DNA from: an uncultured Bacillota bacterium
GTDB lineage: Bacteria; Bacillota; Dehalobacteriia; UBA4068; UBA4997
Direction: 5' to 3'
Length of the DNA: 39,308 nt
NCBI GenBank assembly: GCA_948907985.1
Contig: CAQWMM010000018.1
Coordinates: forward strand, 1-39,308
The stretch's first letter is position 1. Every line of letters begins with the position of its first letter. A program made the position numbers and the translations under genes. Shown here piece by piece: positions 20,330 through 28,143 of this stretch. The notes under the pieces are model-generated. The model ran no database searches. It saw only the letters and a list, made by a program, of their open reading frames with translations, and was not told the origin of the DNA.

Positions 20330-22947
20330 CAATCATTCTCCGCCTGACGGTTTTGGCCGCCGTCAGGTTTTTCTTCGCTTTTTTCTTCGGATTTTTCTGC
20401 CGGCTTATGCTCCGGTTTTTCTGCCGGTTTCCCGGCGTCAGGTTCAGCTGCCGCCGGTTCTTCCTCAACCGGCCCGGCCCATTCGTCCGACTTTTCCTTG
20501 GCAAACTGAATTTGGCCGTCCCGGGAATAAGCCCAAATGCTGTCGCCGGGAACAAACTTCTGCGCCAACAGATTCTCGCTCAGAGGATCTTCCAACAGGC
20601 GCACCACCGCCCTCTTCAGGGGCCGCGCGCCGTATTCCGCATCAAAACCGGCCTCGGCCAGCTGCTTAATCACGCTGCGGTCAAGCTGCAAATTCAACTC
20701 CTGATCTTTTAGGCGCTGCTGCAAATTGGCGCAGAGCAGGGCGGCAATCCGTTCAATCTCCGGCTGTTGCAGGCTGCGGAACACCAGCACGTTGTCAATG
20801 CGGTTTACAAACTCCGGCCGAAAAGCTTTCTTCACCGCCTCCATAGCCCGGGTTTTCATCTGCTCATATTCCGATTCCGCCTTGGCCTTGCTGTTGGCGC
20901 TGGTGGCAAAGCCCAGCTTGTTGCTGCGCATCTCGCCCGAGCCAAGGTTAGAGGTCATAATAATTACAGTATTGCGGAAGTCCACCGTGCGCCCCTTGCT
21001 GTCGGTCAGACGGCCGTCGTCCAGCACCTGCAGCAACACATTGAACACGTCCGGGTGGGCCTTTTCAATCTCATCCAGCAAAATCACGCTGTATGGCCGG
21101 CGGCGCACCGCCTCGGTCAGTTGGCCGCCCTCGTCATGGCCGATATAGCCGGGAGGCGCGCCAATCAGCCGGGCGACGGTGTGTTTTTCCATATACTCGC
21201 TCATATCCAGGCGAATCATCGCCTCGTCAGTACCGAACAGGGCATTGGCCAGCGCCTTGGAAAGTTCGGTTTTGCCAACGCCCGTCGGCCCCAGAAAGAT
21301 AAAGGAACCGATTGGCCGTTTGGGATCTTTCAGGCCGGCGCGGCCGCGGCGCACCGCCTTGGCCACCTCCGCCACGGCTTCGTCCTGGCCGATTACCCGC
21401 TGGTGCAGCAGACTTTCCAGCTGCAAAAGCTGTTCCATCTCCGTTTTTTGCAGCTGCGCCACCGGTATACCGCTCCAGTTGGAAAGCACCTGGGCAATCT
21501 CTTCCACGTCCACCTCGTTTTTGGCCTGGGTGTTGTCTTTTTCCCAATTTTGCTTGCGCTGTTCCAGTTCCACGCGCAGGGCCTTTTCCTGGTCGCGCCA
21601 GCGAGCCGCTTCTTCAAAATTCTGGGCGTTGGCCGCCGCGTCTTTTTCTTTCAGAATATTTTCCAGTTTTTTCTCCAAATCGCGCAAATCCTGGGGCGCG
21701 GTCTGGCTGGCCAGATTTACCATGGCCGCCGCCTCGTCAATCAGGTCGATGGCTTTATCCGGCAAAAAACGATCCGGCAGATAGCGCATAGAAAGGGTAA
21801 CCGCCGCCTTAATCGCCTTGGGCGTAATCTTCACGCCGTGATGCGCCTCGTAGCGGTCGCGCAGGCCCTCCAAAATAGCGATGGCCTCTTCCTCGCTCGG
21901 CTCGGCCACCATCACTGGCTGAAAACGCCGCTCCAAAGCCGCGTCCTTTTCAATATACTTGCGGTACTCGTCAATGGTGGTCGCGCCCACGCACTGCAAT
22001 TCGCCCCGCGCCAAAGCCGGCTTCAGAATATTGGCCGCGTCAATCGCGCCCTCCGCGCCGCCCGCGCCAATCAGCGTGTGCAGTTCGTCAATAAACAAAA
22101 TGATTTTGCCGGACTTGCGGATTTCCTCCATCACCTTTTGCAGGCGTTCTTCAAACTCGCCCCGATATTTGGCCCCGGCCAGCAGGCTGGAAATATCCAG
22201 CGAAACCACGCTCTTATCCGCCAAAGACTGCGGCACGCTGCCGGCGGCAATGCGCTGCGCCAGCCCCTCGGCAATAGCGGTTTTGCCCACGCCCGGCTCG
22301 CCGATCAACACCGGATTGTTTTTGGTGCGGCGGGATAAAATCTGCACCACCCGCTGAATTTCCTTTTCGCGCCCCATCACCGGGTCCAGCGTTTCCTGTC
22401 TGGCCAGAGCGGTCAAATCACGGCCGTATTTGCCCAAAGCGCCGCCAATCTGACCGCCGCCGATATTAGCGCCCAGGCCGGCCGCGTCTGACGGCTGCCC
22501 CGGCTGGCCTGCGGATACGCCTACCGGCTGATAGCCCAGGGCGCGCATCACCGCGTCAATCGCCCGGTTGGCCTCCAGCCCGCTTTCTTTCAGCCAGCTG
22601 ACCGCGCTGTTGTTGCCCTGCAAAATGCCCAACAGCAAATGCTCGGTGCCGATATACTGCACCCCCAGCCGCTGCGCCGTCGCGCGCGACATCTCCAACG
22701 CCTGTTTAGTTTCCGGCGCAAAGTCCTGATTATCCACCGGCTGGGCAGCGCCGCGCTCCAGGCCGGCCTCCAGCCCGGGGAGGGTTACGCCCAGCTGGTT
22801 CATAACCTGGGCCCCCACGCTGTTTTCCTGTTTCAATATTCCCCAAAGCAGGTGCATGGTGGATACCTCCTGCACGCCGCAATGGCTGGCAATCCGGCAG
22901 GCCAGCAGGATGGCCTCCCTGGCTCTTTCTGTATGCAAACTACTCAT
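20329..22947 (-). CDS. clpC: ATP-dependent protease ATPase subunit ClpC
   Basis: This is a class I Clp/Hsp100 unfoldase that feeds substrates, including arginine-phosphorylated proteins, to ClpP. It has 872 residues from ATG 22947 (AAGGAGG 8 nt upstream). It has two N-terminal Clp repeats, D1 Walker A GEPGVGKT (about 216-223), a middle UVR-type coiled region (LEKKLENILKEKDAA), and D2 Walker A GPTGVGKTELSK. The tail after about residue 825 is an unusual low-complexity extension of some 45 residues rich in Glu, Pro, Lys and Ala (repeats like KPAEK, KSEEK). That is longer than the short ends of most ClpC proteins. It follows mcsB by 13 nt in the CtsR operon. Confidence 0.97.
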   Translation of the reverse strand: MSSLHTERAREAILLACRIASHCGVQEVSTMHLLWGILKQENSVGAQVMNQLGVTLPGLEAGLERGAAQPVDNQDFAPETKQALEMSRATAQRLGVQYIGTEHLLLGILQGNNSAVSWLKESGLEANRAIDAVMRALGYQPVGVSAGQPGQPSDAAGLGANIGGGQIGGALGKYGRDLTALARQETLDPVMGREKEIQRVVQILSRRTKNNPVLIGEPGVGKTAIAEGLAQRIAAGSVPQSLADKSVVSLDISSLLAGAKYRGEFEERLQKVMEEIRKSGKIILFIDELHTLIGAGGAEGAIDAANILKPALARGELQCVGATTIDEYRKYIEKDAALERRFQPVMVAEPSEEEAIAILEGLRDRYEAHHGVKITPKAIKAAVTLSMRYLPDRFLPDKAIDLIDEAAAMVNLASQTAPQDLRDLEKKLENILKEKDAAANAQNFEEAARWRDQEKALRVELEQRKQNWEKDNTQAKNEVDVEEIAQVLSNWSGIPVAQLQKTEMEQLLQLESLLHQRVIGQDEAVAEVAKAVRRGRAGLKDPKRPIGSFIFLGPTGVGKTELSKALANALFGTDEAMIRLDMSEYMEKHTVARLIGAPPGYIGHDEGGQLTEAVRRRPYSVILLDEIEKAHPDVFNVLLQVLDDGRLTDSKGRTVDFRNTVIIMTSNLGSGEMRSNKLGFATSANSKAKAESEYEQMKTRAMEAVKKAFRPEFVNRIDNVLVFRSLQQPEIERIAALLCANLQQRLKDQELNLQLDRSVIKQLAEAGFDAEYGARPLKRAVVRLLEDPLSENLLAQKFVPGDSIWAYSRDGQIQFAKEKSDEWAGPVEEEPAAAEPDAGKPAEKPEHKPAEKSEEKSEEKPDGGQNRQAEND

Positions 22948-22960
22948 AGTTGATTCCTCC

Positions 22961-24019
22961 TTATACACTTAAAAATTGGCGCGTCAGGTTGGCGCGCATT
23001 TCGTCCCGCTCCACCTGATTCAGTTCCTTGCTGGCGGCAGCCTGCAAAAGCGGCGTCTGCACGCCAATCATCATCAGGTTAAGCTCCCGCCAGCCAATGA
23101 CGCTGCACAGGCCCATTGCCAGCCCCAAACGCAGCAGAGATATTTGCTCCATTGCCTCGTCGGTGGAAAGCAGACGGGCGTTGGCCAAAACGCCGACGGC
23201 ACGGCCAATGCGGTCTTGCAGCCACAGCAGGCGATTTTGGCGCAGCCACTCGCGGGCCTGCTGCTCTTGGGCAATAATTTCTTCCACCAGCTGTTGCAGG
23301 CGGCTGATAATTTCGTCCTCGCTGTAACCCAGCGTTACCTGATTGGATATTTGATAAAGGCCGCTCTGGCTTTGGCTGCCCTCGCCATAAACGCCGCGCA
23401 CCGTCAGGCCCACCTGGGGCAGCTGGCGGAAGATGCCTTCCAGCTTGTTGGTAAGGCGCAGGGCCGGCAAATGCAGCATCACCGAGGCCCTAAGCCCCGT
23501 GCCCAGATTAGAGGGGCAGGAGGTTAAAAAGCCCAGTTTATCGTCATAGGCAAAATCCAAACCCAGCGCCAGTTTATCGTCCAACTGCGTCAGCTGCTGC
23601 CAGCCGGCGGCCAGGTTCAGCCCCGGCAAAATCACCTGCATACGCAAATGATCCTCCTCGTTGATCATCACCGCCAAACTTTGCGCGTCGTTCACCGCCA
23701 ACATACGCCCCGGCGTGTGCTGCAAAATATCCCGGCTAAGCAGGTGCTTTTCCAGCAGCACGCCTTTTTCCGCCTGCAACAAATCGTCCAGCCGCAGCAG
23801 CCGCCACTGACAATCCGCCGCGCAGCTTTGCAGCTTTTCGGCAATCTCGTTCGCCAACTGGGCGGCCTGTTCGTCGTTAAGCCGGTTAGGAAAAGGCCGT
23901 CCGGTCAGATTTCGCGCCAGGCGCAGGCGGCTGCTTAACACAATCTGCCGGGGGTCGCCAGGCTCCGCCCAGGCCACCTGGGGCAGGGTTACAATTTTTT
24001 CAATTTCGGCTCTGCTCAT
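22961..24019 (-). CDS. mcsB: Protein arginine kinase McsB
   Basis: This is a guanidino-phosphotransferase-fold kinase that phosphorylates arginines on CtsR and misfolded proteins, marking them for ClpCP. It has 352 residues from ATG 24019, which has GGGGG 9 nt upstream. The longer frame to 24088 is out of keeping with the family. VLSSRLRLARNLTGRPFP is the phosphagen-kinase N-terminal loop, INEEDHLRMQV is the substrate loop, and SCPSNLGTGLRASVML carries the catalytic-site cysteine. GVYGEGSQSQSGLYQISNQ is the conserved C-terminal region. Its start lies inside mcsA (20-bp overlap). Confidence 0.96.
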   Translation of the reverse strand: MSRAEIEKIVTLPQVAWAEPGDPRQIVLSSRLRLARNLTGRPFPNRLNDEQAAQLANEIAEKLQSCAADCQWRLLRLDDLLQAEKGVLLEKHLLSRDILQHTPGRMLAVNDAQSLAVMINEEDHLRMQVILPGLNLAAGWQQLTQLDDKLALGLDFAYDDKLGFLTSCPSNLGTGLRASVMLHLPALRLTNKLEGIFRQLPQVGLTVRGVYGEGSQSQSGLYQISNQVTLGYSEDEIISRLQQLVEEIIAQEQQAREWLRQNRLLWLQDRIGRAVGVLANARLLSTDEAMEQISLLRLGLAMGLCSVIGWRELNLMMIGVQTPLLQAAASKELNQVERDEMRANLTRQFLSV

Positions 24020-24563
24020 TGTCAGCCGCCCCCTTTCCGTTCGGTTTATCCGCGGCCAGCGCGCTGTTGATCTCCTGCTCCAGCCCAATTATCTTATCGC
24101 GCACTGCGGCGGCCTCCTCAAATTTCTCCAAAGCCACCAACTCGCTTAGCTGCCGCTGCAAGGCCAGCTTTTCATAGTTTTTATTAGCCAGCTCCGGATT
24201 TTGCAAAAGCCGGCTTTCATAATCGCCGCCGGCGGCCAGCTTAACCTTGCCGGTATGCCGCCGCACACCGTGGAATTTATTAATAACCGGCATAAGCTGG
24301 GCGCTGAAAGCCTGATAACATTGGCTGCAACCCAAACGGCCGCTGCTGTTGAAGTCGGCCAGGCTCATCCCGCAGTTGGGGCAGACGACCGCCGCCCGCT
24401 GGGGCGCAAAGTGGCTGGAAAACAGTTTGTTCAAATCCAGCGTGCCGAAACTCCAAAGACTTTCGGCGCATTCTTCGCAAAGATATTCCTCAATTTCCTG
24501 CCCGTTAAGCCGCTGCTTCATATGCACGCTGGCCGGGCGTTTCCCGCATTTAGTACAAAGCAT
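24000..24563 (-). CDS. mcsA: McsA, zinc-finger activator of McsB
   Basis: This small protein activates McsB and modulates CtsR. It has 187 residues from ATG 24563 (GGGAGG 7 nt upstream); the frame continues upstream into the ctsR-mcsA spacer without family character. Four-cysteine zinc sites appear as CTKC (C3, C6) with CEEC (C29, C32), and then CPNC with CSQC. A C-terminal UVR-type helix (LVALEKFEEAAAVRDKIIGLE) completes the usual layout. Its end overlaps mcsB by 20 bp. A large foldback element lies between it and ctsR. Confidence 0.95.
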   Translation of the reverse strand: MLCTKCGKRPASVHMKQRLNGQEIEEYLCEECAESLWSFGTLDLNKLFSSHFAPQRAAVVCPNCGMSLADFNSSGRLGCSQCYQAFSAQLMPVINKFHGVRRHTGKVKLAAGGDYESRLLQNPELANKNYEKLALQRQLSELVALEKFEEAAAVRDKIIGLEQEINSALAADKPNGKGAADNEQSRN

Positions 24564-24615
24564 TTTGTTTCCTCCCTTATACAAACAAATACAAAACCAC
24601 CTACACAATTTAGTC

Positions 24616-24741
24616 TGCAAAATTTCAAGAGTGGTACAGATGCAAGGCGTCAGACTATGAAGAGAGGCAGGCGTATTGTAATACGCCGACGATCTGAATG
24701 GGCTGACAACGCCGCAGATGTGCCGCTATTGAGGTTTTGCA
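24616..24741. repeat. 126-bp foldback (imperfect palindrome) between ctsR and mcsA
   Basis: The ends TGCAAAA (24616-24622) and TTTTGCA (24735-24741) and the centre GGCGTATT-GT-AATACGCC (24670-24687) share the same symmetry point. Between them, arms such as TCAAGAGTGGTACAGATGC and the complement of GCAGATGTGCCGCTATTGA match at most positions. The element supplies the last codons and stop of ctsR (TAG, 24726-24728). It resembles a MITE-like insertion or a long mRNA hairpin. No second copy is in the window. Confidence 0.75.
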
Positions 24742-25208
24742 TAATCGTCGCGAATCAAGTTCATTAAAAGCAAACGTATCAGCCGCCCGCGCAGCAGCTC
24801 TTCGTTCTCGCCGGCCAGCTTCAAAGCGTCGCCGGCCAACATCGCTTTCAGCACCGCATATTCCCGCTCGCTGATAATCTCTTCCGCCGCCAGCCGCGCC
24901 AACAGACTTTCCGCCGCCTGCCGGCTGAACGGCTTATCCCGCGCCGCCGCCAAAATCTGCACCAGCCCCGCGCCGTCTTTCAGCCGGGTTTGGATAATCC
25001 GCACATAACCGCTGCCCCCGCGCCGGGTTTCGATAAAATAACCGGCCTCGGTATTAAACCGGGTGTTCAAAACATAATTAATCTGGCTGGGTACGCACAT
25101 AAACATCTCCGCCAGATCCGCCCGGCTTAATTCCACGCTATTATCCGCCGAAAGCTCCAGCAGCCGCTTGATATAACTTTCAATTTGCGCCGCCAAAGTT
25201 GTTGCCAT
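24726..25208 (-). CDS. ctsR: Transcriptional repressor CtsR
   Basis: This class III heat-shock repressor binds tandem heptads at clp promoters. It has 160 residues from ATG 25208 (AGAGG 9 nt upstream); the 12 extra codons upstream are not family-like. The N-terminal winged helix has LSRADLAEMFMCVPSQINYVL and the glycine-rich wing ETRRGGSGYVRI, both diagnostic. The C-terminal part (residues about 80-150) is the McsB-sensitive dimer domain. It is the first gene of ctsR-mcsA-mcsB-clpC-radA and most likely represses itself through the box at 25282-25298. Its 3' end lies within a foldback repeat. Confidence 0.96.
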   Translation of the reverse strand: MATTLAAQIESYIKRLLELSADNSVELSRADLAEMFMCVPSQINYVLNTRFNTEAGYFIETRRGGSGYVRIIQTRLKDGAGLVQILAAARDKPFSRQAAESLLARLAAEEIISEREYAVLKAMLAGDALKLAGENEELLRGRLIRLLLMNLIRDDYAKPQ

Positions 25209-25281
25209 ATCTATCAACCTCTTGTTACCAATTTTGCTTAACATTTTAAGCTTTAATTTTGTCCTTTTGACTTTTTGCTCT

Positions 25282-25298
25282 TTTGACCTTATCTGACT
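25282..25298 (-). promoter_or_regulatory. CtsR operator
   Basis: On the minus strand it reads AGTCAGA-TAA-GGTCAAA, two direct heptads with a 3-nt spacer. It fits the CtsR box (RGTCAAA-NAN-RGTCAAA) with one mismatch. It begins 3 nt past the -10 box, over the expected transcription start, a position that would block initiation. Further heptad-like copies (AGTCAAA, GGACAAA) follow downstream at irregular spacing. Confidence 0.85.
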
Positions 25299-25301
25299 AT
25301 T

Positions 25302-25330
25302 ATTATATGCCCAAACATTTCATTTGTCAA
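25302..25330 (-). promoter_or_regulatory. Promoter of the ctsR-mcsA-mcsB-clpC-radA operon
   Basis: On the minus strand, TTGACA (25330-25325) and TATAAT (25307-25302) are 17 nt apart, a perfect sigma-A promoter. The start would be near 25295, inside the CtsR operator. The leader to ATG 25208 is about 87 nt. Confidence 0.9.
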
Positions 25331-25379
25331 TAGCTTTTGCCAAATTTTTTTTCATATACATAAAAAACATCAGCAGAAA

Positions 25380-25432
25380 CCCTCTCAGTCTATTTATTAA
25401 CATAAATAGACAGCTCCCCCTTTGGGGGAGCC
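25380..25432. repeat. Interspersed palindromic repeat, copy 2 (short form)
   Basis: The end motif CCCTCTCAGTC (25380-25390) is followed by a hairpin TATTTAT/ATAAATA (25391-25408) and then GCTCCCCC/GGGGGAGC (25413-25431). The second end motif is missing. It lies between the lipoprotein stop and the ctsR promoter and may also act as a weak transcription stop for the lipoprotein gene. Confidence 0.7.
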
Positions 25433-25445
25433 GGGTTTAATATAG

Positions 25446-26030
25446 TTAACTCTCGTGTATAAAGCAGAAGCTGGTCGCCAGCCGCTCGGCCGCCGCGTCC
25501 GCTTCCTCCGCGCCGCTGAAGTTGGTCAAATGGATCAGGGCGTATTGCTTATCGTCAATCACATAGTATTGCCTGGTTACCACGCCAACCGCATCCTCTG
25601 GCGCGCCCTCCGGCGGCTCCTCGGTGATTGTGAAGACGTAAAGCACCGCGCCCTCGTCCGTAAAACGCCCATCGCCAGTCAACAACGCCGGAACATTTCT
25701 TAGCTGCATCGTCAGCTGGGCCACAATCGCATCCCGAAACTGCATATGCTCGTCGGCGGCATAGCGGCTGCTCTTCACCTCCACCGAAATATTATCCGGC
25801 TGCTCTTCGTCCTCGTGGCCATCCTGCACATAAAAAATCTTATCCTCGCTGGAGTATTTGTCGCTTTGCACCCAACCGGCAGGGATTGTATAACTGTATT
25901 CATCATTAGCCGCCTGGCGTTCCTGGCTGGTATCTTCGCCGGCCTCGCCGCAGCCGGCCGCCAACAGAGCCAGCAGCAAAAACAGCACCAAACCCAGCGC
26001 CTTAAACGTCTTGTTATGTCTTATCAACAT
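25446..26030 (-). CDS. Predicted lipoprotein of unknown function
   Basis: The protein has 194 residues. A lysine/arginine-containing N-terminus, a hydrophobic stretch (LGLVLFLLLALL) and LAAGC (cysteine 27) form a lipoprotein signal, so the mature protein should be tethered outside the membrane. The mature part begins with an acidic linker, then EYSYTIPAGWVQ and alternating beta-type segments. It ends in QYYVIDDKQYALIHLTNF, a layout seen in small PsbP/DUF1795-like lipoproteins. That resemblance is only suggestive. AGGAGG precedes ATG 26030 by 7 nt. It is the last gene after the t6A and folate cyclo-ligase genes, 11 nt downstream of the latter, so it is probably co-transcribed. Confidence 0.8.
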   Translation of the reverse strand: MLIRHNKTFKALGLVLFLLLALLAAGCGEAGEDTSQERQAANDEYSYTIPAGWVQSDKYSSEDKIFYVQDGHEDEEQPDNISVEVKSSRYAADEHMQFRDAIVAQLTMQLRNVPALLTGDGRFTDEGAVLYVFTITEEPPEGAPEDAVGVVTRQYYVIDDKQYALIHLTNFSGAEEADAAAERLATSFCFIHES

Positions 26031-26041
26031 AGCCTAGCCTC

Positions 26042-26635
26042 CTAAAATGTATAAACTTTTTCCTCCGTAACCAGAAAATCAAGCTGTTTATCCCAGTCCT
26101 CCTGCGGCACCGACGCCACTATCTGCCATTCATAGCCCACGCCAATCAGCAGGGCCGCCGCCGGCAGTTGGGCGGCGAAGCGGTCATAATAGCCGCCGCC
26201 ATGCCCCAGCCGGCCGCCCGTTTTATCAAAGGCCACCCCCGGCATAAGCGCCGCCGCAATCTGTTCCGGCGGGCAAAGTTCGGCAGAGGCCGCCGGTTCC
26301 CAAACCCCCAGCGAGGATTTTTCCAGTTGGCTGTCCGCGTGCAGATAGCGCGCCTGCATCAGCCCCTCCGGCAGGCCGATTGTGCGCGGCACGGCCACAG
26401 AACAGCCCCGCTGCCAAAGCTGCGGGTGCAGGCTGCGCAAATCCACCTCCTGGCCATAGGCCAAATAGCTGAACACTGCGCCGCCGCGCCAATGCTCCGC
26501 CAAAAAATCTTCTAAATTCCGGCAAATCCGGCTGCTGGCCTCCGCGGCTGCCGCCTGGCTCATGGCCCTGCGCCGCGCCAGATACTCATGGCGCAATTCT
26601 TGTTTGCGCAGTTCCGTTTTCTGATTATCAGCCAT
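26042..26635 (-). CDS. 5-formyltetrahydrofolate cyclo-ligase
   Basis: It converts 5-formyl-THF to 5,10-methenyl-THF with ATP, rescuing the inhibitory folate. It has 197 residues. The family signature PGVAFDKTGGRLGHGGGYYD lies at residues about 132-151. The N-terminal basic helix KTELRKQELRHEYLARRRAM binds substrate phosphates in homologues. AAGGAG lies 8 nt before ATG 26635. It is 22 bp downstream of tsaD, suggesting one transcript. The gene is variously named ygfA, fau or mthfs, so no symbol is given. Confidence 0.95.
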   Translation of the reverse strand: MADNQKTELRKQELRHEYLARRRAMSQAAAAEASSRICRNLEDFLAEHWRGGAVFSYLAYGQEVDLRSLHPQLWQRGCSVAVPRTIGLPEGLMQARYLHADSQLEKSSLGVWEPAASAELCPPEQIAAALMPGVAFDKTGGRLGHGGGYYDRFAAQLPAAALLIGVGYEWQIVASVPQEDWDKQLDFLVTEEKVYTF

Positions 26636-26657
26636 TAAAACACTCCTTAATTATTCC

Positions 26658-27656
26658 TTAAAAATACAGAGGCAAATTGGCCTGGGCGTTCAAATCCAGG
26701 CCGGTAAACTCGCCGCGCGCAAATTTTGGCAGCGCCGCCGCGCCAATCATCGCCGCGTTATCCGTGCAGAAGACCGGCGAGGGATACACCACCCGCTTGG
26801 CGGGGGCCAGCTGCTCAACCCGGCTGCGCAGGGCCTGGTTGGCCGCCACGCCGCCGGCCAGTACGATGGTATCCAGCCCCAGCTCGTCCGCCGCCCGCAC
26901 CGCCTTAGCCGCCAGAACTTTCACAATCGCCTCCTGCGCCGAGGCCGCCACATCTTCCACCCGGAACGGCTCGCCTTTCATCCGCCGCTTATTCAAAAAG
27001 TTCAGCACCGCCGATTTCAGGCCGCTAAAGCTGAAATCAAAACTGCCCTCCAGCCAGGCGCAGGGGAACTCATAAATCGGCTGCCCTGCCGCCGCCGCCT
27101 GCTGGATAGCCGGCCCGCCCGGATAGGGCAGGCCCAGCGAGCGGGCAATCTTATCAAAGGCCTCGCCCGCCGCATCATCGCGGCTTTGCCCCAACAAACG
27201 GTATCGCCCCGGGGCCTCGGCTACCGCCACCCCGCTGTGGCTGCCGGAAACCACCAGCGCCAGATAAGGGAACTGCAAATCCGGATGCTCCAAAAAGGGC
27301 GCGCTCATATGCCCAGCCAAATGATGTACGGCAATCAGCGGCAAACCCGCCGCCAAAGCCAGCGCTTTAGCATAGGAAACCCCCACCAGCAGAGAACCGA
27401 TCAGCCCCGGCCCCTGGGTAACCGCCACCGCGTCCAGTTGGGCCAGGGATAACCCGGCCTCGTCAAGGGCGCGCTCCACCACCGGAACCACCGCGTTCAA
27501 ATGCTCCCGCGAGGCAATCTCCGGCACCACGCCGCCGTATAGCTGGTGCGTGGGGATCTGGGTGGCAATCACGTTCGCCAGCAGCTGATAGCCGTCCGCC
27601 ACCACCGCCGCAGCTGTTTCATCACAGCTGCTTTCAATCGCCAAAATCTTAACCAT
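26658..27656 (-). CDS. tsaD: tRNA N6-adenosine threonylcarbamoyltransferase TsaD
   Basis: This catalytic subunit transfers threonylcarbamoyl from TC-AMP to A37 of ANN-decoding tRNAs, working with TsaB and TsaE. It has 332 residues, full length. It shows the ASKHA fold start ILAIESSCDETAAAVV, metal-binding HHLAGH (His-x3-His), DDAAGEAFDKIAR and FSFSGLKSAVLNF, with VLAGGVAANQALR near the end. The usual VSGGHT motif reads VSGSHSG here, a small departure. It sits 31 nt after rimI, near its partners tsaB and tsaE. AAAGG precedes ATG 27656 by 8 nt. Confidence 0.96.
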   Translation of the reverse strand: MVKILAIESSCDETAAAVVADGYQLLANVIATQIPTHQLYGGVVPEIASREHLNAVVPVVERALDEAGLSLAQLDAVAVTQGPGLIGSLLVGVSYAKALALAAGLPLIAVHHLAGHMSAPFLEHPDLQFPYLALVVSGSHSGVAVAEAPGRYRLLGQSRDDAAGEAFDKIARSLGLPYPGGPAIQQAAAAGQPIYEFPCAWLEGSFDFSFSGLKSAVLNFLNKRRMKGEPFRVEDVAASAQEAIVKVLAAKAVRAADELGLDTIVLAGGVAANQALRSRVEQLAPAKRVVYPSPVFCTDNAAMIGAAALPKFARGEFTGLDLNAQANLPLYF

Positions 27657-27687
27657 ATTTTAAGCCTTTCTTTATTTTATAATTAGC

Positions 27688-28143
27688 TTAGTCCGCCAAA
27701 ATTCGCTCCAAAAGCAGAGCGTCCTCGCCATTATCCTGATAATAGCCCCGCCGGCGGCCACACTCCACAAAACCACAGCCATAATAAAGCGCCAGCGCCG
27801 GCGCGTTGCTGGGCCGAACCTCCAGCGTCAGCCGGCGGCAGCTCAAAAGCCGCGCCCGCTCAATAAGCCCCAGCATCAACAGCCGCCCCAAACCCTGGCC
27901 GCGCCGGCTGCTTAAAATCGCCACATTATTAATATCCGCCTCGTCCAAAACCTGCCAAAAACCGGCGTAACCCAACAGACTGCCGCCCTCCGTCAAAGCC
28001 AGCAAATGGGCAATCGGCCGGGCGGCCTCCTCCCGATAATCCGCCGCCGTCCAGGGCTCGGCAAAGGCCGCCTGTTCAATCGCCAGCAGTTGGGCCAGAT
28101 ATTGCTCAATATTGGCCGGGGTTAACTCCAGCAAGGCAATCAT
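27688..28143 (-). CDS. rimI: Ribosomal protein bS18 alanine N-acetyltransferase (RimI), GNAT family
   Basis: This acetyl-CoA-dependent N-terminal acetyltransferase has 151 residues. The acetyl-CoA loop SRRGQGLGRLLM is at about 79-90, preceded by ADINNVAI and followed by LEVRPSNAPALALYYGCGF, the typical RimI ending. It overlaps tsaB by 4 bp (ATGA) and is 31 nt upstream of tsaD, the usual Bacillota arrangement tsaE-tsaB-rimI-tsaD. Substrate specificity for S18 is inferred from family and context; it could acetylate other N-termini. Confidence 0.9.
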   Translation of the reverse strand: MIALLELTPANIEQYLAQLLAIEQAAFAEPWTAADYREEAARPIAHLLALTEGGSLLGYAGFWQVLDEADINNVAILSSRRGQGLGRLLMLGLIERARLLSCRRLTLEVRPSNAPALALYYGCGFVECGRRRGYYQDNGEDALLLERILAD

